The notes: generated by a model from the letters alone, not told the origin. Shown: positions 1-11,652, counted from the first letter of the stretch. The stretch: DNA of 64,000 nt from Rugalucina vietnamica (GCA_964017185.1 OZ024872.1:45408188-45472187); one strand, 5' to 3'. Numbers and translations are program-made.

Positions 1-540
1 CAGAAAGTTATTCGCCGCCCAGGGATCTCCATCGTCGGGCAGCTTACTGAATCTGCTGAATCGTTTTTGATTCTGATTATCATGAGTTATTCGTTTGTCC
101 TTGATTATTAATTGACTAGTTAGAGATTCACCACGAGGACCGAACAACTAACTAAATGTTGTTAGCCACTGCAGAAAATGAGGGTGAGGTTAGGCGCCTG
201 TAAAACCGGTTTAAGCGCCGCACTACTTTTATATTACTGATCGTTCCAAGGTGATACTTCTGTTGTGGTTCTAATTGTTCGAATTTTTGTGCTGTTTGAG
301 CCCTGTGTACGTTTTTATATTTTAGCTCAGTTCGGGTAACTGAATGGCCGCCTATTGGGGAGTAGCTGCTCATTCGGCTTACGATATGTTTTTTTGGTAT
401 AAGTACCTAAGTGTCATTTTTTCCACCCCTCGGTTTATGGAGTGGGGGTGTCTTTCTGATTGCGCCATTTCCTGATCATTGCCTACTTGTACCTTTTTTC
501 ATTGATTTCAATATCATAAAAATATAGGTTTCTGTTGTGA
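1..540 (+). repeat. Penelope-like element 3' tail, 5'-truncated copy
   Basis: The segment matches the 3' untranslated tail that follows the reverse transcriptase frame at 37,756-38,370 and the copies near 43,500 and 51,450. Shared phrases include GGGATCTCCATCGTCGGGCA, TTACTGATCGTTCCAAGG and a C-to-T-rich end near 480. No part of the RT frame is present, so this is a dead 5'-truncated copy or one running in from outside the window. The short reading frames on both strands are not genes. The family assignment rests on the longer copy at 35.9-38.4 kb. Confidence 0.65.
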
Positions 541-636
541 GTTAAATATTTATATGTGGAAACCATAAAATAATAATGAGAAGAAAGAGGTAAAATGATT
601 GAATCCAGATTTTATTTGGGCTACAATGTCTTGGAA

Positions 637-720
637 ATAAAAAGAAATAAAACTTAGATCCTTTAAGAGCAGTGAACACATTAATGAGAAAGGGGATGGG
701 TCATACCGATGGAAGGATTG
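637..720 (-). mobile_element. Short retro-insertion (SINE/retroelement 3' tail) with 24-bp target duplication
   Basis: An 84-bp insert is flanked by a perfect 24-bp direct repeat (613-636 and 721-744, beginning TATTTGGG). Read on the minus strand it ends TTCACTGCTCTTAAAGGATC followed by an AT-rich stretch. This is the same 3' tail as the SINE at 30,590-30,798, and it resembles the tail of the insert at 36,260-36,452. Long target duplications and 5' truncation are typical of target-primed reverse transcription. Confidence 0.7.
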
Positions 721-779
721 TATTTGGGCTACAATGTCTTGGAAGGAAACTATTCAAAGAACATTCATTTATCTCATTT

Positions 780-2056
780 CTAATACAAAAGAACTCCTGA
801 AAAAGCAGTATATCTAAAATTATCATCGTCGAATAATGTTCTATCGTTAACTTGATAAGTTGCCACCCAAACCGATTGCCCCGCTGTAACGCGAACTATA
901 GCAGTAACGCCAGCCATCTGGTACTGCCCACTGGTTCCGTCCGTTATCACATCAAGTTGGTTACTTCCATCAATGACGAGTTTTGCAACAATGACGCCGT
1001 TACGGTCACTTTCTACGGAGTAACTGAACAAATATATACCAGACCGAGGACAGTGGAACATGCCAGTGTGTGTATTGAAAGCGTTTCCTTCATTCAACAA
1101 GACTTTGTCAAAAGGAATGACATGATTAATACCAAGGTGGGATATGGTTTTATCCAAGTAGGCTGTGAAAGCGATCGGAGTTGTTTGGACAGGTGACAGG
1201 AGCCTGCGAACGTCATTTCTGGTGGCAGATACCCTGTGAATTACTGTAAATAAAATAAAAAAGCGAAATGCATGGATTGAAAGCAAATTGTCAGCGTAAC
1301 ATTTCTGTGCGCATAGCCTTTCAGTCTCAGCACTGGCTTTTCGGTGAAATTTGATTAATTTTGGTTTTGTATAAAACAATAAGATTTTCACTGATTTCAA
1401 TATCCTACAAAATACAGGTTTCAATTGTGAGTTTAAACCAGATAATAATAATAAGAAGAAATAGGAAAAATGGTAAAATGATAAATAAATCCATATTCTA
1501 TAAAGGCTGTTTGATCAATGTTTGATATGCGATTAATTTATTCTTTCGTCAAATGCTCACCTGCCTCATTCGCCGAACGATATTGTTCTGTTTCTGAATC
1601 ATCATCCTTTTGATGTATTCCGTTAACTGTTTCAGAGTTTGTATTCATTGTTATTTGTCCCCCTTTAGGTTCTGTCGACTTTCCATGAATTTCTACTTGT
1701 TTCGTGTCTTTTAAGGTGACCGATGTCCGCTGCTCGTTAGTCATGTGTTCAAACAATTTCACGCGCCTGTCAAGCCTTTTGACTTCAGATCTGAGCTGTT
1801 TTGTCGTACCGCGCAACTTTATAATACTGTCACGTTGAGATTTTAGCTCATAATCCTGGGCGTTAATTGTTTCTTTCATAGAAGCCATATCGGTTTGTTG
1901 AGATTGTATTACGCGATCCTGGTCTCGTACTTTATTTTCCAGAACTTCTATTCGACCTATCAGTGCATCAAATTTCATTTCAATATCACCTCTCATGATT
2001 TCTATACTTGCAACAATGTGCGTTATTCCAACGAGAATAAACCAAATATACGCCAT
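780..2056 (-). CDS. C1q domain-containing secreted protein, gene A (two exons)
   Basis: Exon 1 is 1,561-2,056 and exon 2 is 780-1,243, giving 319 residues. The ATG at 2,056 starts a signal peptide (MAYIWFILVGITHIVAS). Residues about 24-105 form a charged coiled coil with heptads (KFDALIGRIEVLENKV), followed by a polar linker and a C-terminal C1q domain (about 188-319) ending FSGVLLY. The donor is GCAG/GTGAGC and the acceptor TTTACAG/TA, a phase-1 intron of 317 bp. The design, coiled-coil stalk plus globular C1q head, is that of bivalve C1q-domain lectin-like immune proteins, which assemble as trimers; ligand and role here are inferred from the family. Gene B is its close paralogue with the same intron position. 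An upstream in-frame GTG exists, but the ATG places the signal peptide correctly. No transcript evidence is available. Confidence 0.85.
1244..1560 (-). other. Phase-1 intron of C1q gene A
   Basis: The intron runs from GTGAGC (1,555-1,560) to a T-rich acceptor ending ACAG (1,244-1,247 read on the minus strand). It joins codon 165 to a split valine codon and keeps the frame open into the C1q exon. No repeat is recognised inside. Confidence 0.75.
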
Positions 2057-2727
2057 GGTCTTCAAGAAGTAATGAAGACTCCCCACACGTTTCTTTTTAT
2101 CTGTTTAGATATACGTGTTCCTGATTTAGACTTCTGTTTTCGGACGCCTTCGATTTAACTGAGATAACCTTAAATGTGAACTTACAGCTTGACAATGAGA
2201 ATGTACATGTATTTTGAAGTACAGAAATGATAAGGTAACAATATACTGTAAATGATGAAACCAAACATCGAGAACATCTTTTTGAAAACCAAAGCTCCGA
2301 AAAAATGATGTTACCGTTTATGTTCTTTGTCGTTTTAACAATGGAAGACTTTGGCGCTCCCGTATGCCAGTTTTCTTCTTCTTCTAAAATACAAATACAC
2401 GACACCAAAGTAGCATACCTTGTGTGCTGTGAGATTTCCTGTTTTATAATTATACGTACTATTTAAAGTTACCATTTTTCTCACACGAAAATAAGAATAG
2501 AAGACTCAGACATTGGTGCAATTAGAATTAAAATACCAACAAAATACGAGACGAGAAAGAGAGCAGAACATAAGACACGCTCTCAAATGCTATAATACGC
2601 ATGAAGAGCACGCTGACTAGCTATTTCCTAACAAGGTAGCCATCCGGCTAGTATCAACCAAACATCAGTGATGAGTACAAAACAGATAGAATGTGAACAG
2701 AAATGTGAACAGAAGTTGGCCTTCCAC
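2057..2727. other. Upstream region of gene A, nothing recognised
   Basis: AT-rich sequence with no coherent reading frame or repeat family shared with the rest of the window. It should contain the promoter of gene A (minus strand), but no clear TATA element or initiator was chosen. Confidence 0.4.
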
Positions 2728-2880
2728 TCGTCGTTTATTTGAGCCGTGACGCGAGAAAGCCGGTCCTCGGGGTTCCGACCAGGTCCGACACAAACCGGCC
2801 TGTACAGTCTCAGAAGCAGGATAGAAGCTTGTAGAAGAGAAATTGTAGTATCGGTGTAGCAAAAGCAAAGGCATTGGTGT
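2728..2880 (+). mobile_element. M1-family MITE fragment
   Basis: The fragment begins TTTGAGCCGTGACGCGAGAA and carries the family phrase CCGACACAAACCGGCCTGTA, then an AGAAGCTTG phrase and the start of the inner hairpin (AAAAGCAAAGGC). The right TIR is missing. Other copies lie at 6,273, 13,683, 32,755, 44,092, 52,036 and 63,661. Confidence 0.6.
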
Positions 2881-4851
2881 TTTGTCTTTTTCTTTACGAC
2901 CTTATATAAAGTCAGACATAAGTTAAGCATCATCCTAACATTGTTCTGGGGACGGTTTTGAGGTAACAATTACTTCATAACAACAATTATTCTGTCGACA
3001 TTTTACCAGTGTCTTTTCTTGATCTGTTAGATCCGTCAAAATGACATTTTCCCACAATTGCTTAGATTATATGGGGCCATTTATACAATAACCCCTATTT
3101 TGGGGGTATGCCCTTAGTAATTGTATAATTCATCAATAACTATTCGATTTGAATTTGTATAAGTTCGAAAATAAACTAGAGTTAAAAATAAACAAGATCG
3201 AACAGGCATTTTGTTGTACCCAATGTTTAATGGAAGTTACAGGAATAGCCATCCAAACTTATTCGCTTATGTAAGCATTAAGATTTCACTATGTAACATG
3301 CCATTTCTGAACCTTTCATAACTTTTGATATCACTGATTTCAGTTCGCATTTTCATGATGGATAGGGCGAATTTGACATTGTAACAAAGTGATATTAACA
3401 GTTTACACTTTTTGGCGATTTGAACATTTTAAATTTCTGGGCTATTTCAGAGTATGTTTACATAGTCACTTACCTTAATGTATCAAGATTTGTTTTCAAT
3501 TATCATTGATTTATCAAATGTGATAATAAATGGTACAAGTCGAATGGTTTGTCTAGTTAATTCTGAGACATATTCCAAGAGGTGTTGAAGTTGCAGTTAG
3601 ATCCTTAAGCACTCTACATTGTGTACAGCGGGTCCATAAAAAGCAAGGAACAGCACATGTATCAAACTTGTGTTTTGAATTCATAGAGGGTAGGGTTATG
3701 CATCCTGTCAGTATGATAAATGTTTACATGTCATTGGCAGCTGCTAAATACCTCTTTACTCCTAAATAATCACGCTCGGTTTCAAAACATACATGGTGAA
3801 GAAATGTCATCTATTAAAAAGTTGTGGCACAATATATTCAGGTGACGCTTAACTTATAACACTTATGTCTGCTGTAATATTTTAAGCAGCTTTATTTCTA
3901 CCATCTGTGGTGCATTAGTTCGTAGATCGATACTAAAACTGATGCGTACTCCGGCCACTTTGTTACTTTGTGTCCTATGTACAGACTCGACAGAGAGGCT
4001 CACCCCTTCATAATGTTTGTAGAATCAGAGGGAAAACCAAAATTACTAACATGTCTTCAACAGTTTGAGTATGTGTATGTACTTTTCATATACTTCTGTG
4101 CGAATTAGAGCACTGGGCCAAATATTTTTGCATTTCAGGCCATTAGATTTACCTTGCATGCCATTCAAACATCAACCCTGCAAGCCATTCAATCATCGGT
4201 CAGGTCTAAAAAGTATTATATAGTTGGCATTTAATTAAGCATACTCAGGTTGCACTTTTAACAGCTAAAACTTAATTCATTTATCTGGAGCCAAGAAGAA
4301 ATAGTAAAGTTTTATGATATTCAGATTTCTTCAGGTTGTGACTATATTACAAGAAAATGAGATATTTGTATAAAATAATTACAAAATTATAAACTCGGTG
4401 CGCTCATGCCAACGCCAAAGGTAAGGGTTCTAAAATCTAAAACAAAACAACAAAAACACAGAAATGGAGGCCAAAATGTATCGCAATTTCGTCATCTTTG
4501 TTTTTTGGCTGAATTTTTGCAAAGATTTTGATTATGGTGCAGTTGTGACTGTGATAAAGAAATTAAGCTCAAAGCGATAGGGTGTAATGTTAGAATCAAA
4601 TTACACATGAAACGCATGCAATTTCACATCCTTTTCCGTGCCAACTCGAGTTATTGTTAAGTCCAATGTTCAAACCATTAGAAGACCTCCTACCAGCTTG
4701 AACGTGTCGAGGTGCATAATCGACCACAAGATTCTTGTAGACGCATTGATGTTGATATTTTGTTCAATTTTACGACCCTTTAAAGATTATTTTAGCTCAT
4801 TTGAGACGAGTCAACAGTAGGTTTGGGCGAAAACTCATGTCGGACTCGAAG
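2881..4851. other. Intergenic, nothing recognised
   Basis: About 2 kb of AT-rich DNA without supported exons, repeats shared with the rest of the window, or RNA genes. Confidence 0.4.
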
Positions 4852-4914
4852 TCACAACATACACGGCGGTAAGATGATCGAATGATTTAGTAATAAAATA
4901 TAAGCGCTCTTAAC
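4852..4914 (-). repeat. SINE fragment, first piece of a split copy
   Basis: The phrase ACACGGCGGTAAGATGATCG followed by GCGCTCTTAACC matches the tRNA-like head of the SINE at 13,800-14,037, read on the opposite strand. The rest of the head (CAATCGGGCACCGGGACCGC) resumes at 9,390. A 4.47-kb element therefore landed in this SINE. Confidence 0.65.
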
Positions 4915-5487
4915 CACTGTGTATAACCGTACAGTGAGCCAAAACGGAAGCGACACCGACTGTACGCAATATATCACTAGTTCCTCGCGATAAACAAAGA
5001 CGTTCAATTTTTTCATATCGAGGTAAATTCACTTTCACACGACGCTTTTAATCGCGGTTTTCTGTTATGAATAGTGAACTAAGCATAGTTTTCATTCATG
5101 AATTTCAAAACACCCGAACGAGGTGTATCTGTCTGCAAATCAACATTTAATGCACGAAATCACTGACTTTTATTATTTTTCACTCGTAAGATCGACAGAT
5201 TTTCCTCTGGAAAGGTATGTTCTGATACACAATGTGGAAAGTTTTGGTGCTAGAACAGACATATTATATATTATCACGAAAACCCTTTACTCGAATTGTG
5301 CACAGAAACTCTAGCATGTAAATAATTGTCTTTGGAAAACAGCCACCCTGTGACCAACAACTGTACGACTAGTTACTTTAACACATTTCATGTCTGTACG
5401 AATAGTTATAAAAAAGATATGCATGCTTAGCCATCTCCTACACTGATTCTAAGGAATGATAGTGGTTTGTAGACTACCTGTCCTTAT

Positions 5488-6741
5488 AGGGCTGTCACAC
5501 ATTCGCGTATCGACTCACGTATCTACGGCGTATCGAGATACGAAAGGTAGGTCACACGTACGTCGTAGATACGTGGGCATACGTAGCTCATACTCTTCGA
5601 TACGTAGCTCATACGCCGAGGTGCTACGTTTTTTTATGTGTGCACTTAAAAATTCGTAGCACGTACGTAGCAGGTCCGATACTCCGTACATACGTCACAC
5701 ATACGTGGTACATACGAAAGCAACGTGGCAGGTACGTCGTAGATACGTAGCTCATATTCCTGATACGCCACACGTACGTAGAGGGTTAACATGCTACGTA
5801 ACCGTGACGTATGTACAGCGTACCTTTCGTATCTGCTACGTATGTGTGGCGTATCCTCGAATGTCTTTTCGTATCTACGGCGTATCAGCGACGTACGTGT
5901 GGCGTATCTCGCGTATCAATGGCGTATATGCTACGTATGTGCTACGTTCGTTTCGCTACTGTGGAGTATGTGTGACGTATTAGGAGTATTAGGAATATTT
6001 TGTGGCGTTCCAAGAGAATCTTAATGCTTCTATACGTATGTTTTCGTTTTTCCGAAGTCATGGATCAAATGTTTCCCACGGTTCGGGGTGTCGTGCAGGG
6101 TTCTTTCATGGCTACGCTTGGTGTAGCCTCCGTCTTTGTTCATGTGGTCTTACGACCAGGATGGAGAGCTTGAAGATGCCCCCCCTCCCACCACCACCAC
6201 CACCACAACCTCTCTTTTTTTCGGTGTTAATCTAGATTTTCTAGATTTCTCCGGTGGCATCTTCGACCTCTTATATGAGCCTTTGCGTGAGAAAACCAGC
6301 AATTTGGGTTCCGACCAAGCCTGACACACACCGGCCTGTACAGTCTCAGAAGATGGTAAGAGGCTGGAAATTTTGGATTTAGAAAGTAGAGGAATTGTAC
6401 TATCCATCTAGAAAAAAACAAAGGCACTGATCAGCTCCGCAGTTAATGCGAAGCTGATCGGCGCCTTTGTTTTTGCCTATGCAGATTGTTGGTTTTTCCA
6501 TGCGGCGGCTCATATTTGATAACTATAATGTGCGAATACGCATTGCTACGCCGTACATACGAAAGTTAAATTCCATACGAATACAGATACGTCACGGATA
6601 CGCCACGGGAACGTAGCAGGAACGTCACACGTACGTGGTACATACGTCTCTCGAGCAAAATACGGCTCAGACCTCGGCGTATCGACATTTTCATAGATAC
6701 GTGAGCGATACGCCGCTGATAAGTGAATGTGTGACAGAGCT
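5488..6741. mobile_element. TACGT-motif element, copy 1
   Basis: TIRs are AGGGCTGTCACACATTC (5,488-5,504) and GAATGTGTGACAGAGCT (6,725-6,741). The outer parts are packed with TACGT-type words (ATACGCC, TACGTAG, ACATACG) in both orientations. The middle is unique and includes a C-rich tract followed by ACC repeats near 6,180-6,210. The GGGCTGTC end resembles hAT-type termini, but an 8-bp target duplication was not found. An M1 MITE is nested at 6,273-6,515. Open frames inside are by-products of the repeats. Confidence 0.7.
6273..6515 (+). mobile_element. M1-family MITE nested in TACGT copy 1
   Basis: The ends are ATATGAGCC (6,273-6,281) and GGCTCATAT (6,507-6,515). Inside are the family phrases GCGTGAGAAAACCAGCAATT and CACACCGGCCTGTACAGTC. 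A hairpin near 6,420-6,475 is built around GATCAGCT and AGCTGATC. The sister TACGT copy lacks this insertion at the equivalent point near 8,250. Confidence 0.75.
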
Positions 6742-7194
6742 GCTATATCGTATTCAGATTTTGTAATTTGTTTTACTCTACTCAAATTGGATCATAATTG
6801 TGTAACGTGTAACTCGGTCCTAGAAACGTTACAATTGATTGATATTTCAGTAACACGCTGGCGTCTTGTATATTGGCAAAACCACGTCTCGGTTTGTATT
6901 CAGCGTAGGATAAAATGTGAAATACTTGCAACATTCTGTCAACCGGAAATGTGGGGGGAAAACTGTAGCACTTGTATTAAAATTTTATGTAAGAATTTCA
7001 ATTTGGTGACCTCAAAGGCATATAAAATAATAATTTTCCGGATCATATTGTTAACATGGCAACTTGATTTATTCAATATTATGTTACATATATAGTCCAG
7101 CCGTGCATTCTAGCGAGTATCGGTCAAATGCGGCTTGTCTGTATAAAGACTGAGGACCTAGGGCGCTACCTGGCGGTGGCAATGTTAACTTCGT

Positions 7195-7265
7195 TTGCTT
7201 GAATTGATGCCTAACGTCCCAGTGAACAGCTATGGTCATGTTGAGACGTAGGCTCCACTTTCTAC
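7195..7265 (+). repeat. SINE body fragment (ACGTCCCAG core)
   Basis: The phrase AACGTCCCAGTGAACAGCTA followed by TGGTCATGTTGAGACG matches the body of the SINE at 30,590-30,798 and the fragment at 32,108. No tRNA head or tail remains. Confidence 0.5.
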
Positions 7266-7360
7266 ATAGTTGAACTTCTTAATTGGGTTACCATGACGTC
7301 ATAATGATGTTGTGAAGATTGTGGATGAAAACTTGCTCCAATGTTCACCCGGGCTCTCAA

Positions 7361-8640
7361 CTACGTAGCTCATACGCCGAGGTACTATGTTTTTTAGCAC
7401 GTACGTGGCAGGTCCGATACGCCGTACATACGTCACACATACGTCGTACATACGAAAGTAACAGTGGCGTATTATCGACACTCTTTTCGTATCTACGGCG
7501 TATCAGCGACGTACATGTAGCGTATTTGCGTATCAATGGCGTATGTGCTACGTATGTGCTACGTACGTTTCGCTGTTGTGGAGTATGTGTGACGTATTAG
7601 GAGTATTTGGAATATTTTGTGGCGTTTCAAGAGAATCTTAGTGCTTCTATATAAATGTTTTCGTTTTTCCGAAGTCATGCATCAGATGTTTATCACGGTT
7701 CGGGGTGCCGTGCAGGGTTCTTTCAGGATTTCGCCTCTGTCTTTTATGGTGTACTGGAAGGTTCAAAATGACCGAAGTGGTTAACCGATCGGTCCATGCC
7801 TATTTCAAAATAGACATGCACCCGCAAATATAGGGGTGCACCCGCATATTTAGCGGTTCACCCCTATTTTAAGATAGAGGTTAACCCCTAAAATGCAGGT
7901 TCATGCCTATTATAGGGGTGCATGCCTATTTTAGGGGTTAACCTCTATTTTACGGGTGCAGGTTAACCCGTACCTGAAAATAGGGGTGAACCTCTAAATA
8001 TGCGGGTGCACCCCTATATTTGCGGGTGCATGCCTATTTCAAAATAGGCATGGACCGATCGGTTAACCGATCGGTTAACCACTTTGGTCATTTTGACCCT
8101 TCGAGTACACCATAGTCTTTGTTCATGTTGTCTTACGACCAGGATGGGGAGCTTGGATAGCCCCCCCCCCCCCCAAACCACCACCACCACCACCTCGAAT
8201 TTTTTCTTCGGTGTTAATCCAGATTTTCTTGATTTCCCCGGTGGCATCTTCAACCACTGTAATGTGCGAAGTGCATGAACAAAGTTAACACATCCGTTTG
8301 TTCTCATAGATATTAAAAAGCAATTTGTACAGAACAGATACGCCGCAAATAAGAATGGAACGTAGTACATACGCCGTAGATACGTCACGCGTACACTTCA
8401 TACGCCGTACATACGTCACGTGTACAAGTTGTACATACGCCTTGATACGCCGTACATACGAAAGTGAAATTCCATACGAATACAGATACGTCACTTATAC
8501 GCCACGGGAACGTAGCAGGAACGCCACACGTACGTGGTACATACGTCGCTCGGACAAAATACAGCTCAGACTTCGGCGTATCGAAATTCTCATAGATTCG
8601 CGAACTATACGCCGCTGATACGTGAATGTGTGACAGAGCT
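7361..8640. mobile_element. TACGT-motif element, copy 2 (left end lost)
   Basis: This is homologous to the element at 5,488-6,741 in the same orientation, sharing TACGTAGCTCATACGCCGAG, ATTTTGTGGCGTT, TCTTACGACCAGGATGG and the C-rich tract. The right TIR GAATGTGTGACAGAGCT ends at 8,640. The left terminus is missing and the copy starts abruptly near 7,361. A 370-bp hairpin element is nested inside. Confidence 0.7.
7745..8114. mobile_element. 370-bp hairpin element built from short palindromes
   Basis: Arms of about 110 bp face each other: TATGGTGTACT... at 7,745 and ...AGTACACCATA at 8,114. The interior alternates GGTTAACC, GGGTGCACC(C), CATGCCTATT and CCGATCGG. It interrupts TACGT copy 2 within a GTCTTT stretch that is intact in copy 1 (near 6,133), so the empty site is visible. 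It has no coding capacity. Confidence 0.75.
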
Positions 8641-9384
8641 ATTACACATTTTTGCATAGTATCTGATTTGTAGGTTAAAATCGCAAACACTCGGGCTCTA
8701 TTTAGGCTGCATCACTGTGACGTTTTGTATGTGGCTATATACGATCCATTTGGGTTCAAAAAGTAAATCAATGCAATATGCACATGAGATATCGGAATAT
8801 TCAAATCATATTGTATATAAATACGCAAAAAATGGACGAAATCCGCTAAAAATAAAATTCAATGATGACACTAGTCGTACAGTTTTTTCTTGATACGCTT
8901 TAACTAGTGATACTGTACGCTTGTCACTAGTCGTACAGTCGATCGGAAGAGGGTCGTGCAATTCCGCGATGAATACCCGGGTAAGTTTAATGACTTGGGG
9001 AATACCATGGCGCACGGCTTCAGCACAAATGATTTTCTTATCTTTCACCACTGGTTTGATCAAAATGTATGAACTTATTTACTGATAGTTGACTTCGAAA
9101 CACAGATTTGATGGGTCATAAAAATGAAAAGTCAGTGATTTGCCACTTAAATTACAGGATACACTGGAAAGTATGAACAAAATCATAACAAACAACACAT
9201 ACGCTTCTTAAATTTTAAATTCTCTTTCCAACACCGAAAACCGCGTTCAGATTTGTTTCCTAAATTTTAATTTACATCGATATAAAAGATTGTTTACCTT
9301 TAGAAATCCTAAGGGCACTAGTGATGCATTTGCGTACAGTATGTGTCACTTCCGTTTTGGATCACTGTACGGTTATACACAGTG

Positions 9385-9411
9385 TTAACCAATCGGGCAC
9401 CGGGACCGCCT
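9385..9411 (-). repeat. SINE fragment, second piece of the split copy
   Basis: TTAACCAATCGGGCACCGGG continues the tRNA-like head interrupted at 4,914. Joined in order, the two pieces parallel the uninterrupted SINE near 14,000-14,037. Confidence 0.6.
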
Positions 9412-9427
9412 CGTTTAGCTGATGAAA

Positions 9428-9602
9428 GGGCTGTCCCAGTAAATCGTGGACTTTGATTATATTGTTTTTATTTGACGTCCGATCGGCATTGAATTTCATT
9501 AATACATTCCGCCATTCAAATTCATATGTATATAATATACATATAAATTGGAAGTCTGTGTATAAGCTAGTTTTTACTGGTCCACGATTACTGGGACAGC
9601 CC
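9428..9602. mobile_element. 175-bp MITE
   Basis: The ends are GGGCTGTCCCAGTAAATCGT (9,428) and, inverted, ACGATTACTGGGACAGCCC (9,584-9,602). The interior is AT-rich with no open frame of note. The terminal GGGCTGTC resembles the TACGT elements and hAT-type ends; no target duplication is evident. Confidence 0.7.
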
Positions 9603-9947
9603 AGTAATCTTGCAAAAGTGTTTAGTTCAATTCAAATATCAGATAAATGGAACTGATAATTCTATGCATGCTGAAATAAGTTTAAATTAAATTGAATTAA
9701 TTTTATAAATGAGATAAAATTTCGAGATTATATATTACTTGTCCCAGTATTTGCTGTATACAACACAAAGACTATGGTTAAGTCAAAGCGGCACATTGTT
9801 AACTCATTACAATTGTTTGCTAAAAGAGGAAGGCGGATGCATCAGGATTTCTCTCCTGCTGGATGACCATGTGGGCTTAACGTAGAAGTTAGGTATGGGG
9901 AAAATGTGTACAGAAAACAATTTGAAATAACATTAATTGCTTTATAT

Positions 9948-11652
9948 TTAAAACAAAAGAACACCCGAAAACGTTGTGTAATGCATTACATCTTCATTGA
10001 ACAATGTAACGTCGCTTATTCTATATGTTGCCACCCAAACTGACTGCCCTGACAAGACTCGAACTATCGCAGTGGCGCCACCCGTAGTATATACACCATG
10101 TACACTGCCGCCTGTTGCTGCATTAACTTGGTTAGCTCCATCCACAATGAGTTTGGCCGCAATAACTCCAAGGCTGTTACTTTCTATGGTGAAAGTGAAC
10201 AAGTATACTCCACTCTGCGGACAATGAAACATGCCTGTGTGCGTGTTGAACGCATTTCCTTCATTCAGCAAGACCTTGTCAAAAGGGATGACATGGTTTA
10301 TACCAAGATGGGGCACAGTCTTATCTAAATAGGCAGAAAACGCGACCTGGGTTGTTTGGACAGGTGCCAAAAGTCTTCGAACATCCTTTCTTCTGGTGGC
10401 CGTTTCCTTACGAATTACTGTAATTAAAGAATAATTGTTTTGTATAATTTGCAAGCATAATGCTAGCACTATGCACATGTGTCAGAAGCCTTTCAGTATA
10501 AACATTATAAATAAAGTACAATATTTAGACCTTAGGAATCAGTTTAAACACTGAAATGGAGAAGGTGGGCCGTTTCGTAAAATTTCATGTATCCTCTTTG
10601 GTGAGCCTTTACTACAAATTGAGATTTATTTCTGAATATCGCAGGGGCATATTAATAACTGAACGCACCTGTAATATAGAAATCGGTTTAATGATAAGAT
10701 TATTTAACATAGTGTGACAAATTAAAATGTTTCCCCGTACATCATCCACAGAGCAGATATTTTCGTTTAAACCATATAATGCATGTAAAACATATTTCCT
10801 GTATTTTGATAATGATGTCCCATTGGGAATATGAGTCTTTGATTTAGACTACCCTGATGTAAATTCTTGAAATTGCAGCTTAAGTGTCTGGCTTTCATTG
10901 TCAATTTGCAGTAGAGGCTCACCAAAATACGCACCTGCAAAAGTTTCCTAGGGATCCACCATTTAAAGGTTGGGCCATTTAAAAGCGGAATTTACCAAAT
11001 TCGTACATACAAGTGTGCCAAGTTTGATAGACCATGGGCAAGTAATTGACTTGTTCGTCTTAAAACTGAGTATATAACCACTTTCTTGTCAACTGCATTA
11101 ATCAATTCAGCTAGAATGGCTGTTTGCTTACTTTACGTCAACCCGTTCTTATTTCCAGTGCTTACCTGCTTTATTCCCCAGGCGATATTTTTCTGCATCT
11201 GAATCCCCATTTTGATATTTGTCGTCAACTGATTCAGGGCTCGTTTTCATTGTCGTTTGCCCTTCTTTAGGTTCTGTAGAGTTTCCATCAAATTCTGTTT
11301 GTTTCGCGTCTTTTGATGTGTCCGATGTCCGGATTGTCCTGCTTTCAAACATTTCCACTCGCCTGTCAAGCCTTTTGACATCAGATCTTAACAGTATTGT
11401 TTTAACGCGCAACTTTACAACGTTGTCACGTTCAGTTTTCAGTTCTTCAGCTTTGACGTTAATTGTTTCTTTCATATTGGCAATATGGTTTTGTTGAGAT
11501 TGTATTACGCGATCCTGCTCTCGCACTTTATTTTCCAGAACTTCGATTCGATCGATCAGTGCATCAAATTTCTTCTCCACTTCATCTTTGGTAATTCCTT
11601 TACTTGCTGCGGTGCAAGAAAGTCCGGCGAGAATAACCCAAAAATACGTCAT
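9948..11652 (-). CDS. C1q domain-containing secreted protein, gene B (two exons)
   Basis: Exon 1 is 11,166-11,652 and exon 2 is 9,948-10,417, giving 318 residues. The ATG at 11,652 opens a signal peptide (MTYFWVILAGLSCTAAS). A coiled coil follows at about residues 25-105 (KKFDALIDRIEVLENKVREQ), then a linker with a possible N-glycosylation site (NST near 124), and a C1q domain at about 186-318 ending FSGVLLF. The donor GCAG/GTAAGC and acceptor AATTACAG/TA give a phase-1 intron of 748 bp at the same place as in gene A. Exon sizes, intron phase and sequence make A, B and C recent tandem paralogues. Function as a secreted pattern-recognition protein is a family inference. Confidence 0.87.
10418..11165 (-). 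other. Phase-1 intron of C1q gene B
   Basis: A 748-bp intron from GTAAGC to a T-rich acceptor ending ACAG. It is AT-rich, with no insertion recognised from the repeat families in this window. Confidence 0.75.

Larger units (their letters stand above)
4915..9384. mobile_element. 4.47-kb long-TIR (foldback) DNA element, host to nested insertions
   Basis: The ends are inverted: CACTGTGTATAACCGTACAG at 4,915 and its reverse complement ending at 9,384. Similarity continues at matching distances for about 465 bp (4,915-5,380 against 8,920-9,384), including CCAAAACGGAAG, ATCACTAGT, AAATCACTGACTTTT and CTGTACGACTAGT. TTAAC at 4,910-4,914 and 9,385-9,389 is the apparent target duplication. No transposase frame is seen, so the copy is non-autonomous or has lost its core to nested elements. 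The superfamily is unassigned. Confidence 0.7.

Noticed and set aside
5456..6024. Arg/Tyr-rich frames around 5,456-6,024 and 7,319-7,600
   Set aside because: They are translations of TACGT-type word arrays inside MITEs and differ freely between the two copies.
6150..6407. Frame with poly-Val and poly-Gly near 6,150-6,407 (minus), with a counterpart near 8,014-8,388
   Set aside because: It translates the CCA/CCC tract of the TACGT element; no conserved domain.
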